A DNA stretch of 64,000 bases, from assembly GCA_900540375.1 (NCBI GenBank), contig UQFS01000002.1:62001-126000 (forward strand). The letters run 5' to 3'. The DNA comes from an uncultured Prevotella sp. GTDB lineage: Bacteria; Bacteroidota; Bacteroidia; Bacteroidales; Bacteroidaceae. Every line of letters begins with the position of its first letter. Positions within the stretch are counted from its first letter, which is position 1. The position numbers were made by a program, and so were the translations under genes. Of this stretch, positions 22,883 through 32,205 are shown piece by piece. Below the pieces are notes generated by a model that was not told the DNA's origin, did not search any database, and worked only from the letters and a program-made list of their open reading frames with translations.

Positions 22883-25444
22883 TTACAAATTGTTGAAGTT
22901 GACCTCTTCGGTTGTCTTTTTGCGTTTCTTGGTGTTCTTACTGTCGTCGGTCTTGGTGCCCGTCTTGCTGCCTGTTGTGGCAGAGGATGAACTTGTGGAA
23001 GACTGAGTCTGGCTCTGCGGCTCCTCGGTCGGGTTGCCGTCCCCGTCGAGAATCACCTCCTCATTGCTGACATAGTGCGAGCTGTCGCGGCGGACGGTGT
23101 CGTGCTTGACAGGAGCGATGTAGGTCACGCAGTTGTACATGCTCGACGTGATGCTCTCGTCATCGGGCTTGGCAAAGCGACCGTGGTATTTCTTATAGGC
23201 CGGATCGCTGAAGACCGACTTGATGAAATAGCCACAGATAGGAAGCGCGGAGCGTGAGCCTTGTCCCAACCGTCCGCTCTTGAAGTGGATGCTTCGGTAT
23301 TCGCCGCCTACCCATGCACCGACGCAGAGCTTGGGACTGACGGCCATGAACCAGGCATCGGCGTGGCTGTTGGACGTTCCGGTCTTGCCGCCGAAGTCAG
23401 TGTCGCGGAATAAGGAACCGGCATAGTCGGAAGAGGAGAGCGAGGTGGATGTGCCGCCCGGATCATGCGTACCGGCCATGAGCATCTGCTGCATGAGGTA
23501 TGCGCTCTTCACGGGGATGACCTGCGTGGCCTGGCTGTTGTCGGTATAGACTTCGTTGCCGTCTTTGTCAACGATGCGTGTGACCATAACAGGGTCGTGG
23601 TGACGGCCGTTGTCTGCAACAACACAGTAGGCGTTGAGCAGTTCGGGCAGCTTCACGTCGCTGGATCCCAGGGCCAGTGAGGGCTCATCGTCGAGCGGGC
23701 TCTTGATGCCCATGGCCTGTGCGGTCTCGATGATGCGCTTGATGCCGACCTCCTGACCTACGCGTACGGCCACGGAGTTGATGCTTCGGGCGAAGGCGCT
23801 GCGCAGTGTCAGCGAGTCGCCGGAGAACGTGCCGTTGGCATTGGTAGGCGTCCAAGTGGTCATCTCATGCTTTTTCTTGTCATAGACTTGCATGGAGATA
23901 TACTCGTCGCGGCGCTTGTCGCAAGGAGTGAGTCCCTGGTTCATGGCTTCGGTATAGACAAAGAGCTTAAAGGTGGAGCCCGGCTGATGGGTAGCCTCGG
24001 CCTTGTCGAACTTCCATGTCTTGAAGTCGACATCACCCACGTAGGCGCGGATGGCACCGGTCTCAGGCTCCATGGCCACCATGGCGCAGTGCATGAAATG
24101 CACCATATAGCGGATAGAGTCGAGAGAGGACATCTCCTTCTCTACTGTACCCTTGTCATAGTCAAAGAGCTTGACCGTGTGGGGCTTGTTCATGTAGTAA
24201 GAGACAGAGTCGGGATTGTTGGCGTATTTAGCCAGGAGCTGCTTGTATTGCGGCAGTCGCTGAGCGATGTCCTCAATGAAGTGCGGCACCTCGTTGCCGT
24301 TCTCGTCATACCAGCAGACACCTTTCTTGCCGGTTCCCCATTCGCTGTCGAAGTTGCGCTGAACATTTTTCATCTGCTTGAGCACAGCTTCCTCAGCGTA
24401 TTTCTGCATCTTGGGATCCAGCGTGGTGTAGATTTTCAAGCCACTGCTGTAGAGGTCGTAGCCGTTCTCTTTGCACCAGTCCTGAAGCTCGTTGGCGATA
24501 GCCTCGCGGAAGTACATGGCCTGTCCGTCGTAGTTCTCCTCCACTTTGAAGTGAAGCTGGATAGGGATCTGCTGCAGGGAATCACACTCCTCGCGGGTGA
24601 GGTCTCTATGGGTATAAAGGTTGTGGAGCACCGTGTTGCGGCGTGCCAGGCTGTTCTTCGGGTTGGTACGTGGGTTGTACATCGTAGTTGCCTTGAGCAT
24701 TCCGACCAGCATGGCGCACTGCTCGGTGGTCAGATCTTTCGGCGTCGTGTCGAAATAGGTCTTGGCTGCCGTCTTGATGCCGTAGGCGTTGGAGCCGAAG
24801 TCTACCGTATTGGCGTACATCGTGAGGATCTCTTTCTTGTTGAATACGGTCTCCAGCTTGGTGGCGATGATCCACTCCTTGCTCTTGACGATCAAGATCT
24901 TAAGCCCAGGGATCTTGCCCAACAGCCCCGTGGAATACTGCGAGCGCACGCGGAACATGTTTTTGGCCAGCTGCTGTGAGATGGTGGAGGCACCGCGACC
25001 GTCGTGACGGAGCACGGCATCCTTCATGGCACTGAAGATACCTATCGGGTCGACGGCCATGCCGCGCGGGCGCTTGTAGTAGCGCTCGTCCTCAGTATCG
25101 ATGAGGGCTTTGAAGAAATAAGGGTTGACTTCCTCGTATTTCACGGGTGAGCGGTTCTCATTGAAGAACTTGCCGATGAGCGTGCCGTCGGCGGCATAGA
25201 TCTCTGAGGCTTGGCTGGTCTGAGGATCCATGATGCCGGAGAAATAGCCGGGACTCTTGCCAAACAGCCAAAGAAAGTTGATGTCTACAGCACCTAAATA
25301 AAGCAGGAAGGCAACGATACAAGATGCAAAGGCGATGAGTGTTTTGGCATACCACTTTCGTCCTTTGTAGAGCGATTTGTACCAAGGCCAGAAGTTGCGT
25401 GCTTTTCTCCGGCACCAACTCATGAAGGATTTTAATTTTCTCAT
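22883..25444 (-). CDS. Penicillin-binding protein 1A (bifunctional glycosyltransferase/transpeptidase)
   Basis: 853 residues from ATG 25444; an open extension to 25480 lacks a signal or conserved sequence. It has a cytosolic basic tail, one membrane helix at about 35-52, then a GT51 glycosyltransferase domain (TEDERYYKRPRGM, RGASTISQQLAKNMF). The transpeptidase domain has STFK in HQPGSTFKLFVY, SIN, and KTGTSNSHADAWF. It polymerises and cross-links peptidoglycan at the periplasmic face. The C-terminus is a Ser/Thr- and Lys-rich tail. It lies between miaA and the helicase gene. Confidence 0.95.
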   Translation of the reverse strand: MRKLKSFMSWCRRKARNFWPWYKSLYKGRKWYAKTLIAFASCIVAFLLYLGAVDINFLWLFGKSPGYFSGIMDPQTSQASEIYAADGTLIGKFFNENRSPVKYEEVNPYFFKALIDTEDERYYKRPRGMAVDPIGIFSAMKDAVLRHDGRGASTISQQLAKNMFRVRSQYSTGLLGKIPGLKILIVKSKEWIIATKLETVFNKKEILTMYANTVDFGSNAYGIKTAAKTYFDTTPKDLTTEQCAMLVGMLKATTMYNPRTNPKNSLARRNTVLHNLYTHRDLTREECDSLQQIPIQLHFKVEENYDGQAMYFREAIANELQDWCKENGYDLYSSGLKIYTTLDPKMQKYAEEAVLKQMKNVQRNFDSEWGTGKKGVCWYDENGNEVPHFIEDIAQRLPQYKQLLAKYANNPDSVSYYMNKPHTVKLFDYDKGTVEKEMSSLDSIRYMVHFMHCAMVAMEPETGAIRAYVGDVDFKTWKFDKAEATHQPGSTFKLFVYTEAMNQGLTPCDKRRDEYISMQVYDKKKHEMTTWTPTNANGTFSGDSLTLRSAFARSINSVAVRVGQEVGIKRIIETAQAMGIKSPLDDEPSLALGSSDVKLPELLNAYCVVADNGRHHDPVMVTRIVDKDGNEVYTDNSQATQVIPVKSAYLMQQMLMAGTHDPGGTSTSLSSSDYAGSLFRDTDFGGKTGTSNSHADAWFMAVSPKLCVGAWVGGEYRSIHFKSGRLGQGSRSALPICGYFIKSVFSDPAYKKYHGRFAKPDDESITSSMYNCVTYIAPVKHDTVRRDSSHYVSNEEVILDGDGNPTEEPQSQTQSSTSSSSATTGSKTGTKTDDSKNTKKRKKTTEEVNFNNL

Positions 25445-25571
25445 TATTCTTTCTGTTATCGCATGACTACAGAGAGACATTCCTTGTCGTTGACGGCATG
25501 AACGGGCATCCCTGTGCGTGACTATATGGGGGTGGTTCTGTTGTCTACAAAAGTAATAAAATAATAGATGA

Positions 25572-26486
25572 TTATGGAACGGAATCTATATATTTTAAGA
25601 TATCTTCAATGTTGCCGGGTGAGAACCAACGGATGGAGCTGTCTTTCCTGAACCATGTGAGTTGCTTGCGCATATATTGGCGGGTGTCGGACTGGATCTG
25701 CCGGATGGCCTCTTCTTCGGGGATGAGCCCGTCGAAGTAGGCAAACAACTCCTTATAACCCACGGTGTTGAGCGAGTTGAGATGGCGGAGAGGGAACACG
25801 GCTCTGGCTTCCTGCTCAAGGCCTTCGCCGAGCATCTTCAGCACGCGGGCGTTGATGCGCGCATAGAGTTCCTCACGTGGACGGTTGAGACCTATCTTGA
25901 CGATGTTGAAGGGCCGTTGCTTCTTCTGACGGGTGCGGAAAGAGGTGTAGGTCTTGCCCGTGGCAAGGCAGATCTCCAAGGCGTGGACGACCCGGCGGGG
26001 ATTGTTGCGGTCGACGATTGCCCAGTGCACGGGATCGAGTTGGCGGAGCTGCTCGACAAGGGCCGGGAGTCCTTCATCGGCCAACCGGCGTTTGAGTTCC
26101 TCGCGGATATCGCCGGGGACTGTCGGGATGTCGTCGATGCCATCGCACACGGCGTCAATATACATCATGCTGCCACCGGAGAGCAACAGGCTGTCGTGGG
26201 CACTGCCGCCCTCCTCTCCGCTGAACAGACGCGTGATGAGCTTCATGGCATCTTGCTCGAACATCGAGGCACTGTAGTAGTCCTGAAGGCTGTGGTTGCC
26301 AACGAAATAATGGCGGACGCTCTGCCGCTGCTCTGCTGTCGGGGCAGCGGTGCCGATAGGAATCTCTTTGAAGATTTGCCGGGAGTCGGCATTGATGATG
26401 GGAGTATGGAGATGGCGGGCTATGGAAAGACATAGCTCAGTCTTGCCCACACCTGTTGGCCCAAGAACGACGAAGAGTATTTTCAT
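25572..26486 (-). CDS. miaA: tRNA dimethylallyltransferase
   Basis: 304 residues, the usual length. Adds a dimethylallyl group from DMAPP to A37 of tRNAs that read UNN codons. The P-loop GPTGVGKTELCL lies at 8-19, followed by INADSRQIFKEIPIGTAAP, the DSxQxY-type substrate motif (here Phe for Tyr), and NNPRRVVHALEI in the middle. It lies 108 bases after lpxA in the same direction and probably belongs to the lpx transcript. Confidence 0.95.
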   Translation of the reverse strand: MKILFVVLGPTGVGKTELCLSIARHLHTPIINADSRQIFKEIPIGTAAPTAEQRQSVRHYFVGNHSLQDYYSASMFEQDAMKLITRLFSGEEGGSAHDSLLLSGGSMMYIDAVCDGIDDIPTVPGDIREELKRRLADEGLPALVEQLRQLDPVHWAIVDRNNPRRVVHALEICLATGKTYTSFRTRQKKQRPFNIVKIGLNRPREELYARINARVLKMLGEGLEQEARAVFPLRHLNSLNTVGYKELFAYFDGLIPEEEAIRQIQSDTRQYMRKQLTWFRKDSSIRWFSPGNIEDILKYIDSVP

Positions 26487-26594
26487 AAAAAGGAAAATGA
26501 GTTAGGGGCAGAGTTGCTCCTGACTCTTAAAGAATGACAATAACTTTCCGGCTTCATCGTTGTATGTTTTCATCTCTTTGAGCGGAAGGTATCA

Positions 26595-27365
26595 TCATCT
26601 GATGATGCCACGCTTGGAAGACTCGACAAAGTCGCAGATATATTGGATTTCGGGTGTCATCTGCAGTTCGCTCTTGATCTTCTTGATGCCATCTTTGAGG
26701 ATGCCCTCGGAATAGAGCAGGCGATAGGCATTGTGGATGAGCTCTATCAAATCATTGCTGAAACCATGACGGCGCAGTCCCACGAGATTGATACCGCAGT
26801 AGCGGATCGGCTCCTTGCCGGCTATAATATAAGGTGGAATGTCTTGGCTGAAACGGCAACCTCCCTGGATCATCACGTAGCCGCCGATGTGGCAGAACTG
26901 ATGGCAAAGGATCTCGGCACTGATCACTGCATAGTCGTCGCAGGTGACCTCACCAGCAAACTTGGTGGAATTGCCGATGATCAGTCCGTTGCCAAAGAAG
27001 CAGTCATGGGCGATGTGCATGTTTTCCATCAGCAGGTTGTTGTTGCCAACACGTGTGGTACCCTTTGATGCTGTGCCTCGGGAAATGGTTACGTTCTCGC
27101 GGATGCTGTTGTTATCGCCGATCTCGCAGAGGGTCTCCTCACCCTTGAACTTAAGATCTTGTGGTTTGGTGGATATGCTGGCACCTGGGAAGAACTCGTT
27201 GTTGTTGCCAATGCGGGCGCCGTAGTTGATCGTGACGCTGTTTTGCATCACGTTGTTGTCACCAAGCACTGTATTCTTGTCGATGAAGCAGAAGGGGCCG
27301 ATGACGTTGTTGTTGCCTAACTTTGCTTCGGGATGTACAAATGCTAAAGGACTAATCTGATTCAT
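26595..27365 (-). CDS. lpxA: Acyl-ACP--UDP-N-acetylglucosamine O-acyltransferase
   Basis: 256 residues. First step of lipid A synthesis: acylates UDP-GlcNAc at the 3-hydroxyl. The left-handed beta-helix is obvious from repeated hexapeptides (NNNVIGPF, NNEFFPGAS, GNNNLLMENMHIAH), with the catalytic His in MENMHIAHDC. The C-terminal helical part (FSNDLIELIHNAYRLLYSEG) is typical. It follows lpxC-fabZ by 36 bases. Confidence 0.96.
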   Translation of the reverse strand: MNQISPLAFVHPEAKLGNNNVIGPFCFIDKNTVLGDNNVMQNSVTINYGARIGNNNEFFPGASISTKPQDLKFKGEETLCEIGDNNSIRENVTISRGTASKGTTRVGNNNLLMENMHIAHDCFFGNGLIIGNSTKFAGEVTCDDYAVISAEILCHQFCHIGGYVMIQGGCRFSQDIPPYIIAGKEPIRYCGINLVGLRRHGFSNDLIELIHNAYRLLYSEGILKDGIKKIKSELQMTPEIQYICDFVESSKRGIIR

Positions 27366-27401
27366 TCTGTGTAATTGGTGTCTTGAAATTAATAGAGGGG
27401 C

Positions 27402-28793
27402 TTATTTGTTCTTGACAATCTGGGCCGTGAAGGTAGCTTCGGACACGACGTGATCACCGACGAACATATATCCTTTCATGGAGCTAATGCCATGACGGAC
27501 GGTCCCCAGCAACTCCACACGGAAAAGCAGTGTATCTCCTGGAACTACTTTATGACGGAACTTCACGTCATCGATCTTGAGGAAATAGGTCGACCATTTC
27601 TCAGGTTCGTCGAGCTGGCTGAGAACGAGCAGTCCGCCGCACTGTGCCATGGCCTCGATTTGCAGCACGCCAGGCATGACGGGCTCATCGGGGAAGTGAC
27701 CTTGGAAGAAAGGCTCGTTGGCAGTGACGTTCTTCACGCCGATGATGCTCGTCGCTCCCATGGCTACAACCTTGTCGACGAGCTGCATGGGATAGCGGTG
27801 GGGGAGTAGCTGACGGATATGTATGTTGTCGATCAGCGGTTCCTCGTTGGGATCGTAAATAGGAGCTTGCACCTCATGCTTTCTGATCTCTTTGCGCATC
27901 AGACGTGCGAACTTGTTGTTGATGGTGTGGCCGGGGCGTGTGGCGATGATGCGTCCCTTGATGGGCTTGCCGATCAAGGCCATGTCACCAATGATGTCGA
28001 GAAGCTTGTGGCGTGTGCACTCGTTGCCCCACATGAGCGGCTTGTGCTGGATATAGCCGATCTTGGCGGCATCGATGTGTGGCACTTTCAGCAGATCGGC
28101 AAGTTTGTCGAGCTGAGCCTGCTCCTCCGGCTTCTCATAGATGACGATGGCATTGTCCAGGTCACCGCCTTTGATGAGGTTGGCTTTGAGCAAGGGCACG
28201 ATGTCACGCACGAAGACGAAGGTGCGGGCTGGTGCTATTTCCTCGGCATAGTTCTCCATCTTGTCGAGTGTGGCGAACTGGCTGGAAATGAATTTCGATG
28301 GGAAGGAGCACATGGCCGTAATAGAAAAGTCCATATCCGGAAGGATGGTGATACATGAGCCACTCTCCTCGTCTTTGATCTCTATTTTCTTGCGGATGAT
28401 ATAATAGTCCTTGGGCGCGCTCTGCTCTATGATGCCCACTTTCTTGATTTGCCCGACATACATAGCAGCCGAACCATCCAGAATTGGGAATTCGGGGCCG
28501 TTGACTTGGATAAGACAGTTGTCAATGCCCATCGCGTAAAGGGCTGACATGCCATGCTCGACGGTAGAGACGCGGGCATCTCCTTGTTGCAGGACGGTAC
28601 CACGTTCAGTGTTGCTGACATTCTCTGCAATCGCCTCGATAATAGGTTGTCCTTCCAGATCGATGCGTTGGATTCTATAGCCTGTGTTTTCCTGTGCGGG
28701 ATTGAATGTCACAGTGAGGTTCAGACCGGTGTGCAGTCCCTTACCAAAGAGTGAAAAACTGCCACCAAGCGTTTTTTGCTTTTCTGTATCCAT
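27402..28793 (-). CDS. lpxC-fabZ: Bifunctional UDP-3-O-acyl-GlcNAc deacetylase / 3-hydroxyacyl-ACP dehydratase
   Basis: 463 residues, a fusion standard in Bacteroidetes. Residues 1 to about 310 are LpxC, the zinc deacetylase of lipid A synthesis, with VSTVEHGMSALYAMGID and HKLLDIIGDMALIG supplying zinc ligands. Residues about 320-463 are FabZ, the hot-dog fold dehydratase of fatty acid synthesis, with LPHRYPMQLVDKV and HFPDEPVMPGVLQIEAMAQ (catalytic His and Glu). The fusion couples the supply of 3-hydroxyacyl chains to lipid A in the cytosol. It lies between lpxD and lpxA. Confidence 0.97.
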   Translation of the reverse strand: MDTEKQKTLGGSFSLFGKGLHTGLNLTVTFNPAQENTGYRIQRIDLEGQPIIEAIAENVSNTERGTVLQQGDARVSTVEHGMSALYAMGIDNCLIQVNGPEFPILDGSAAMYVGQIKKVGIIEQSAPKDYYIIRKKIEIKDEESGSCITILPDMDFSITAMCSFPSKFISSQFATLDKMENYAEEIAPARTFVFVRDIVPLLKANLIKGGDLDNAIVIYEKPEEQAQLDKLADLLKVPHIDAAKIGYIQHKPLMWGNECTRHKLLDIIGDMALIGKPIKGRIIATRPGHTINNKFARLMRKEIRKHEVQAPIYDPNEEPLIDNIHIRQLLPHRYPMQLVDKVVAMGATSIIGVKNVTANEPFFQGHFPDEPVMPGVLQIEAMAQCGGLLVLSQLDEPEKWSTYFLKIDDVKFRHKVVPGDTLLFRVELLGTVRHGISSMKGYMFVGDHVVSEATFTAQIVKNK

Positions 28794-28874
28794 CTTTATT
28801 GTGTTGCTTAACGATAAAGCGTATAAAGCTCTGTTGGGGTTATTTTATCTCGTTGTTATGTAAGTCTGTTGTTA

Positions 28875-29912
28875 TTATTTTTTCTTCAGTTCTTCCACTT
28901 CTTTCTGCAATGCGTTCAGCTGCTTGTAGATTTCCGGAAGTCTTTGGAACAGTGCCTGACTCTTGAAATAAGCGAATTGAGGCATTGGGGGGGTACCGAT
29001 CAGGGTCTGGTTGGACTTGATGGACGATGGAGCGCCGGACTGTGCACCCAACAGCACTTTGTCGCCGATGGTGATGTGCCCTGAGACGCCTACTTGCCCA
29101 CCAAACATACACCACTGACCTACCTTGGTGGAGCCAGCCACACCGACCTGTGCCGACATCACTGTGTTTTCGCCAATGTCGGTATTGTGGGCAATCTGCA
29201 CGAGGTTGTCGAGTTTTACGCCCTTTCTGACGAAAGTGGAGCCCATCGTCGATCTGTCAATGCAAGTGTTGGCACCAATCTCTACATTGTCCTCAATGGT
29301 AACGATGCCGATCTGAGGAATCTTGTCGTACTGCCCCGTCTGTGCGTTGGGAGCAAAGCCAAAGCCGTCAGCGCCGATAACACTGCCGGAATGGATCGTG
29401 ACGTTGTTGCCAAGCTTGCAGTCGTGATAGATGCTCACCTGAGGATAGATCAGGCAGTTGGCACCCAGCGAGGCATTGTCCATGATGGTCACATTGGGAT
29501 AGATTTGTGAGCCGTCGCCGATGGTCACGCCATCGGCAATATAAGCAAAGGCTCCCACGTAGACATCTTTTCCGATATTGGCCTTAGGAGAGACGAAAGC
29601 CAGAGGATCGATGCCGTGCTTCTTTGGCTTGGCAGACTCATAGAGCTGCAATAGCCGTGCGACACAGTCACGCGCATTGTCCACACGGATGAGCGTGGCG
29701 GCTACCGGACGGTCGATGGTTATCTGCGAGTCTACCAATACAATGGTGGACTTGGTATCATATAAATAGTGGATATACTTGGGGTTGGCCAAAAAGGAAA
29801 TAGAGCCTGCGGTGCCCTCCTCGATCTTGGCAAAGGTGTGCACGCTGGCGTTCTCATCTCCTTCGATAGTGCCCTGAACAAACTGAGCAATTTGCTTTGC
29901 GGTAAATTCCAT
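28875..29912 (-). CDS. lpxD: UDP-3-O-acylglucosamine N-acyltransferase
   Basis: 345 residues. Third step of lipid A synthesis: N-acylates the deacetylated UDP-sugar. An N-terminal uridine-binding domain (to about 100) with ISFLANPKYIHYLYDT is followed by hexapeptide beta-helix repeats including GANTCIDRSTMG, QIAHNTDIGENTVMSAQVG and a C-terminal coiled helix (QKEVEELKKK). First gene of the lpx run, with a TATATTTG box about 30 bases upstream. Confidence 0.96.
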   Translation of the reverse strand: MEFTAKQIAQFVQGTIEGDENASVHTFAKIEEGTAGSISFLANPKYIHYLYDTKSTIVLVDSQITIDRPVAATLIRVDNARDCVARLLQLYESAKPKKHGIDPLAFVSPKANIGKDVYVGAFAYIADGVTIGDGSQIYPNVTIMDNASLGANCLIYPQVSIYHDCKLGNNVTIHSGSVIGADGFGFAPNAQTGQYDKIPQIGIVTIEDNVEIGANTCIDRSTMGSTFVRKGVKLDNLVQIAHNTDIGENTVMSAQVGVAGSTKVGQWCMFGGQVGVSGHITIGDKVLLGAQSGAPSSIKSNQTLIGTPPMPQFAYFKSQALFQRLPEIYKQLNALQKEVEELKKK

Positions 29913-29938
29913 CTTCTATTAGGATTGAAACATTTCTG

Positions 29939-29946
29939 CAAATATA
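29939..29946 (-). promoter_or_regulatory. -7 box of the lpx operon
   Basis: Minus-strand TATATTTG, about 27 bases before ATG 29912; a likely promoter for lpxD-lpxC/fabZ-lpxA-miaA. Confidence 0.65.
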
Positions 29947-29997
29947 ATAAATTATTCTCGAATCCTTGAAGATAGGCTGAAATTTTGTGCATTTTAA

Positions 29998-30033
29998 ATA
30001 AAAAAAGACGTACTGATTGCACATTAGTACGCC
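29998..30033 (-). terminator. Terminator after pyrF
   Basis: On the minus strand GGCGTACT pairs with AGTACGTC (one G-U) and a run of seven T follows; it lies 49 bases after the pyrF stop. Confidence 0.85.
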
Positions 30034-30081
30034 TTTGTGAAATGAAATGAGGCTCTTTTTGAATGTGCAGTGTGTTTTTAC

Positions 30082-30906
30082 CTATCCGATTTTAGACAGT
30101 TCCACTTCCATTTGCTGTTGCAATTCCTTGGCTTTCTCTGCAGAGGCCCTTGCGAAGTTTTCGTCATGACTGGCATAGATGATGCCGCGGCTGGAGTTGA
30201 CCAGCAGGCCACAGTCTTTGATGATGCCATATTCGCAAACCTCCTGGAGTGAACCGCCCTGTGCGCCAACGCCCGGAACTAAAAGGAAATGGTTGGGAGC
30301 TGCTTTGCGGATGTCTTGGAACATCTGCCCCTGAGTGGCTCCGACCACATACATCATGTTGTCCTCATTGCCCCACTGCTGTGACTTTTTCAATACTTTC
30401 TCGAACAGGCGCCCGCCGTCCTTGTCCTCTGTGAGTTGGAAATCATGGCTGCCCTTGTTGCTTGTCAGTGCCAGCAATACGACCCATTTGCCTTTGTATT
30501 CAAGGAAAGGAGTGACGCTGTCCTCACCCATATAGGGGGCCACGGTAAGGGCATCGACGTTGTACTCCTCGAAGAAGGTGCGCGCATACATGGCTGAGGT
30601 GTTGCCGATGTCACCACGCTTGGCGTCTGCGATGATGAAATGATCGGGATAGAACTTCTGAAGATACTCTACCGTGCGCTCAAAAGAAATCATGCCCTTG
30701 ACACCCATGCACTCGTAGAAAGCCAAATTGGGCTTGTAGGCGACGCAGTAGGGTGCTGTGGCGTCGATGATCTGCTTGTTGAAGAAGAAGATGGGATCTT
30801 CCTCCTGCTGGACACATTCCGGCACCTTGCGGATGTCGGGATCCAAACCTACACAGAGAAACGTCTTCTTCCTGAATATCTGTTCGACTAATTGTTTGCG
30901 ATTCAT
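30082..30906 (-). CDS. pyrF: Orotidine 5'-phosphate decarboxylase
   Basis: 274 residues, the longer type of the enzyme. Decarboxylates OMP to UMP, the last step of de novo UMP synthesis. The catalytic motif ADAKRGDIGNTSAMYA is near residues 92-107, with the Lys and Asp of the active site; VGLDPDIRKVP lies at the N-terminus and LLVPGVGAQGG near 220 is the phosphate loop. Last gene of the phoH-to-pyrF run; its upstream gap carries a 21-base tandem repeat and no visible promoter. Confidence 0.95.
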   Translation of the reverse strand: MNRKQLVEQIFRKKTFLCVGLDPDIRKVPECVQQEEDPIFFFNKQIIDATAPYCVAYKPNLAFYECMGVKGMISFERTVEYLQKFYPDHFIIADAKRGDIGNTSAMYARTFFEEYNVDALTVAPYMGEDSVTPFLEYKGKWVVLLALTSNKGSHDFQLTEDKDGGRLFEKVLKKSQQWGNEDNMMYVVGATQGQMFQDIRKAAPNHFLLVPGVGAQGGSLQEVCEYGIIKDCGLLVNSSRGIIYASHDENFARASAEKAKELQQQMEVELSKIG

Positions 30907-30925
30907 AGTCTTCGTTTCTTAACTA

Positions 30926-31009
30926 TTATCTGTTTGCTGTTACTAATTATCTGTTTGCTGTTACCAGTCATCTGCTTGCAGTTACCAAGCTATTTGTTTT
31001 CAGTTTGCC
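30926..31009. repeat. 21-base tandem repeat in the prfA-pyrF gap
   Basis: Copies at 30926-30946, 30947-30967 and 30968-30988, plus a degenerate fourth, follow TTATCTGTTTGCTGTTACyA. Together they fill most of the 130-base gap in front of pyrF. Confidence 0.8.
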
Positions 31010-31036
31010 TTCAATGGCTTACTGTTAGGTCTCAGC

Positions 31037-32149
31037 TTACAGTTCATTTTCCTTAAGCTTCTCGGCATTCTCGGCCACGGTGAGATGATCGATCATGTCT
31101 TGGATGTTGCCACTGAGAAATCCTTGCAGGTCGTGGATGGTGTAGCCGATACGATGATCGGTGATACGACCCTGGGGGAAGTTGTAAGTACGGATCTTGG
31201 CACTGCGGTCTCCGGTAGACACCAGGGAACGGCGGCGGCTGGAGATGTCGTCAACGTATTTCTGATGCTCATGGTCATATATATATGTATAGAGACGGCT
31301 CAAAGCTCTTTCCTTGTTCTTTGGCTGGTCGCGCGTCTCGGTACACTCAATGAGGATTTCCTCTACCTCACCCGTGTTGGGGTTCTTCCAAGGGTAGCGC
31401 AGACGGACACCGGAGCTCACCTTGTTGACGTTCTGACCACCGGCACCACTGGAGCGGAACGTATCCCACTTGATGTCGCCTTCGTTGATGTGGACTTCAA
31501 ATTTCTCAGCTTCCGGGAGCACGGCGACTGTGGCGGCAGAGGTATGCATGCGGCCCTGGGTCTCTGTCGCCGGGACACGCTGCACGCGATGCACACCGCT
31601 CTCATACTTCAGTGTGCCGTAGACATTATCGCCACTCACGGCAAAGTCAATCTCCTTGTATCCGCCGACAGCACCTTCCGAGACACTTGTCACACTGACG
31701 GTCCAGCCTTTCGACTCACAGTATTTCTTGTACATGTTGAAGAGATCGCCGGCAAAGAGGGCAGCCTCGTCACCGCCGGCTCCTGCACGGATCTCCATCT
31801 GCACGTTTTTCGCGTCTTCCGGATCTTTTGGCACAAGAGCGATCTTGATGTCTTCCTCAAGTTGTGGCTTAAGGTTTTCATTCTCGGACAGCTCCTCACG
31901 GGCCATCTCTTTCATGTCGGGATCTTTCTCGTTGGCCAGTATGTCTTTGGCTTCCTTGATGGCATTGAGACAGTCGATGTATCTCTTGCGTGCCTTCATG
32001 ATGTCGTCGAGATCCTTATACTCTTTGGTGAGTTTCACATAACGCTGTTGATCGGCAATGACAGAGGGGTCGGTGATGAGGGTGCTGACTTCCTCGTAGC
32101 GGGCCTCCAAACCGTCAAGCTTCTCCAATATGCTATTGTTTTCTGGCAT
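31037..32149 (-). CDS. prfA: Peptide chain release factor 1
   Basis: 370 residues. Recognises UAA/UAG in the ribosome and triggers peptide release. GGQ is present in SSGAGGQNVNKV (domain 3), and the stop-codon reading PxT tripeptide fits PAT in RVPATETQGRMHTS (domain 2), which marks it as RF1 rather than RF2. The coiled helical domain 1 is at the N-terminus. It lies 56 bases after purM. Confidence 0.96.
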   Translation of the reverse strand: MPENNSILEKLDGLEARYEEVSTLITDPSVIADQQRYVKLTKEYKDLDDIMKARKRYIDCLNAIKEAKDILANEKDPDMKEMAREELSENENLKPQLEEDIKIALVPKDPEDAKNVQMEIRAGAGGDEAALFAGDLFNMYKKYCESKGWTVSVTSVSEGAVGGYKEIDFAVSGDNVYGTLKYESGVHRVQRVPATETQGRMHTSAATVAVLPEAEKFEVHINEGDIKWDTFRSSGAGGQNVNKVSSGVRLRYPWKNPNTGEVEEILIECTETRDQPKNKERALSRLYTYIYDHEHQKYVDDISSRRRSLVSTGDRSAKIRTYNFPQGRITDHRIGYTIHDLQGFLSGNIQDMIDHLTVAENAEKLKENEL

Positions 32150-32205
32150 AAATCGTCTTATAGTTTAATATTCAAACGCTTGTTTCTTTGTTGCAAACGT
32201 TGGAC

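Noticed and set aside
23867..24979. 370-codon plus-strand frame opposite PBP1A
   Set aside because: Shadow of a gene with clear catalytic motifs on the other strand.
27402..28793. LpxC-FabZ fusion as a novelty
   Set aside because: This fusion is well known and general in Bacteroidetes.
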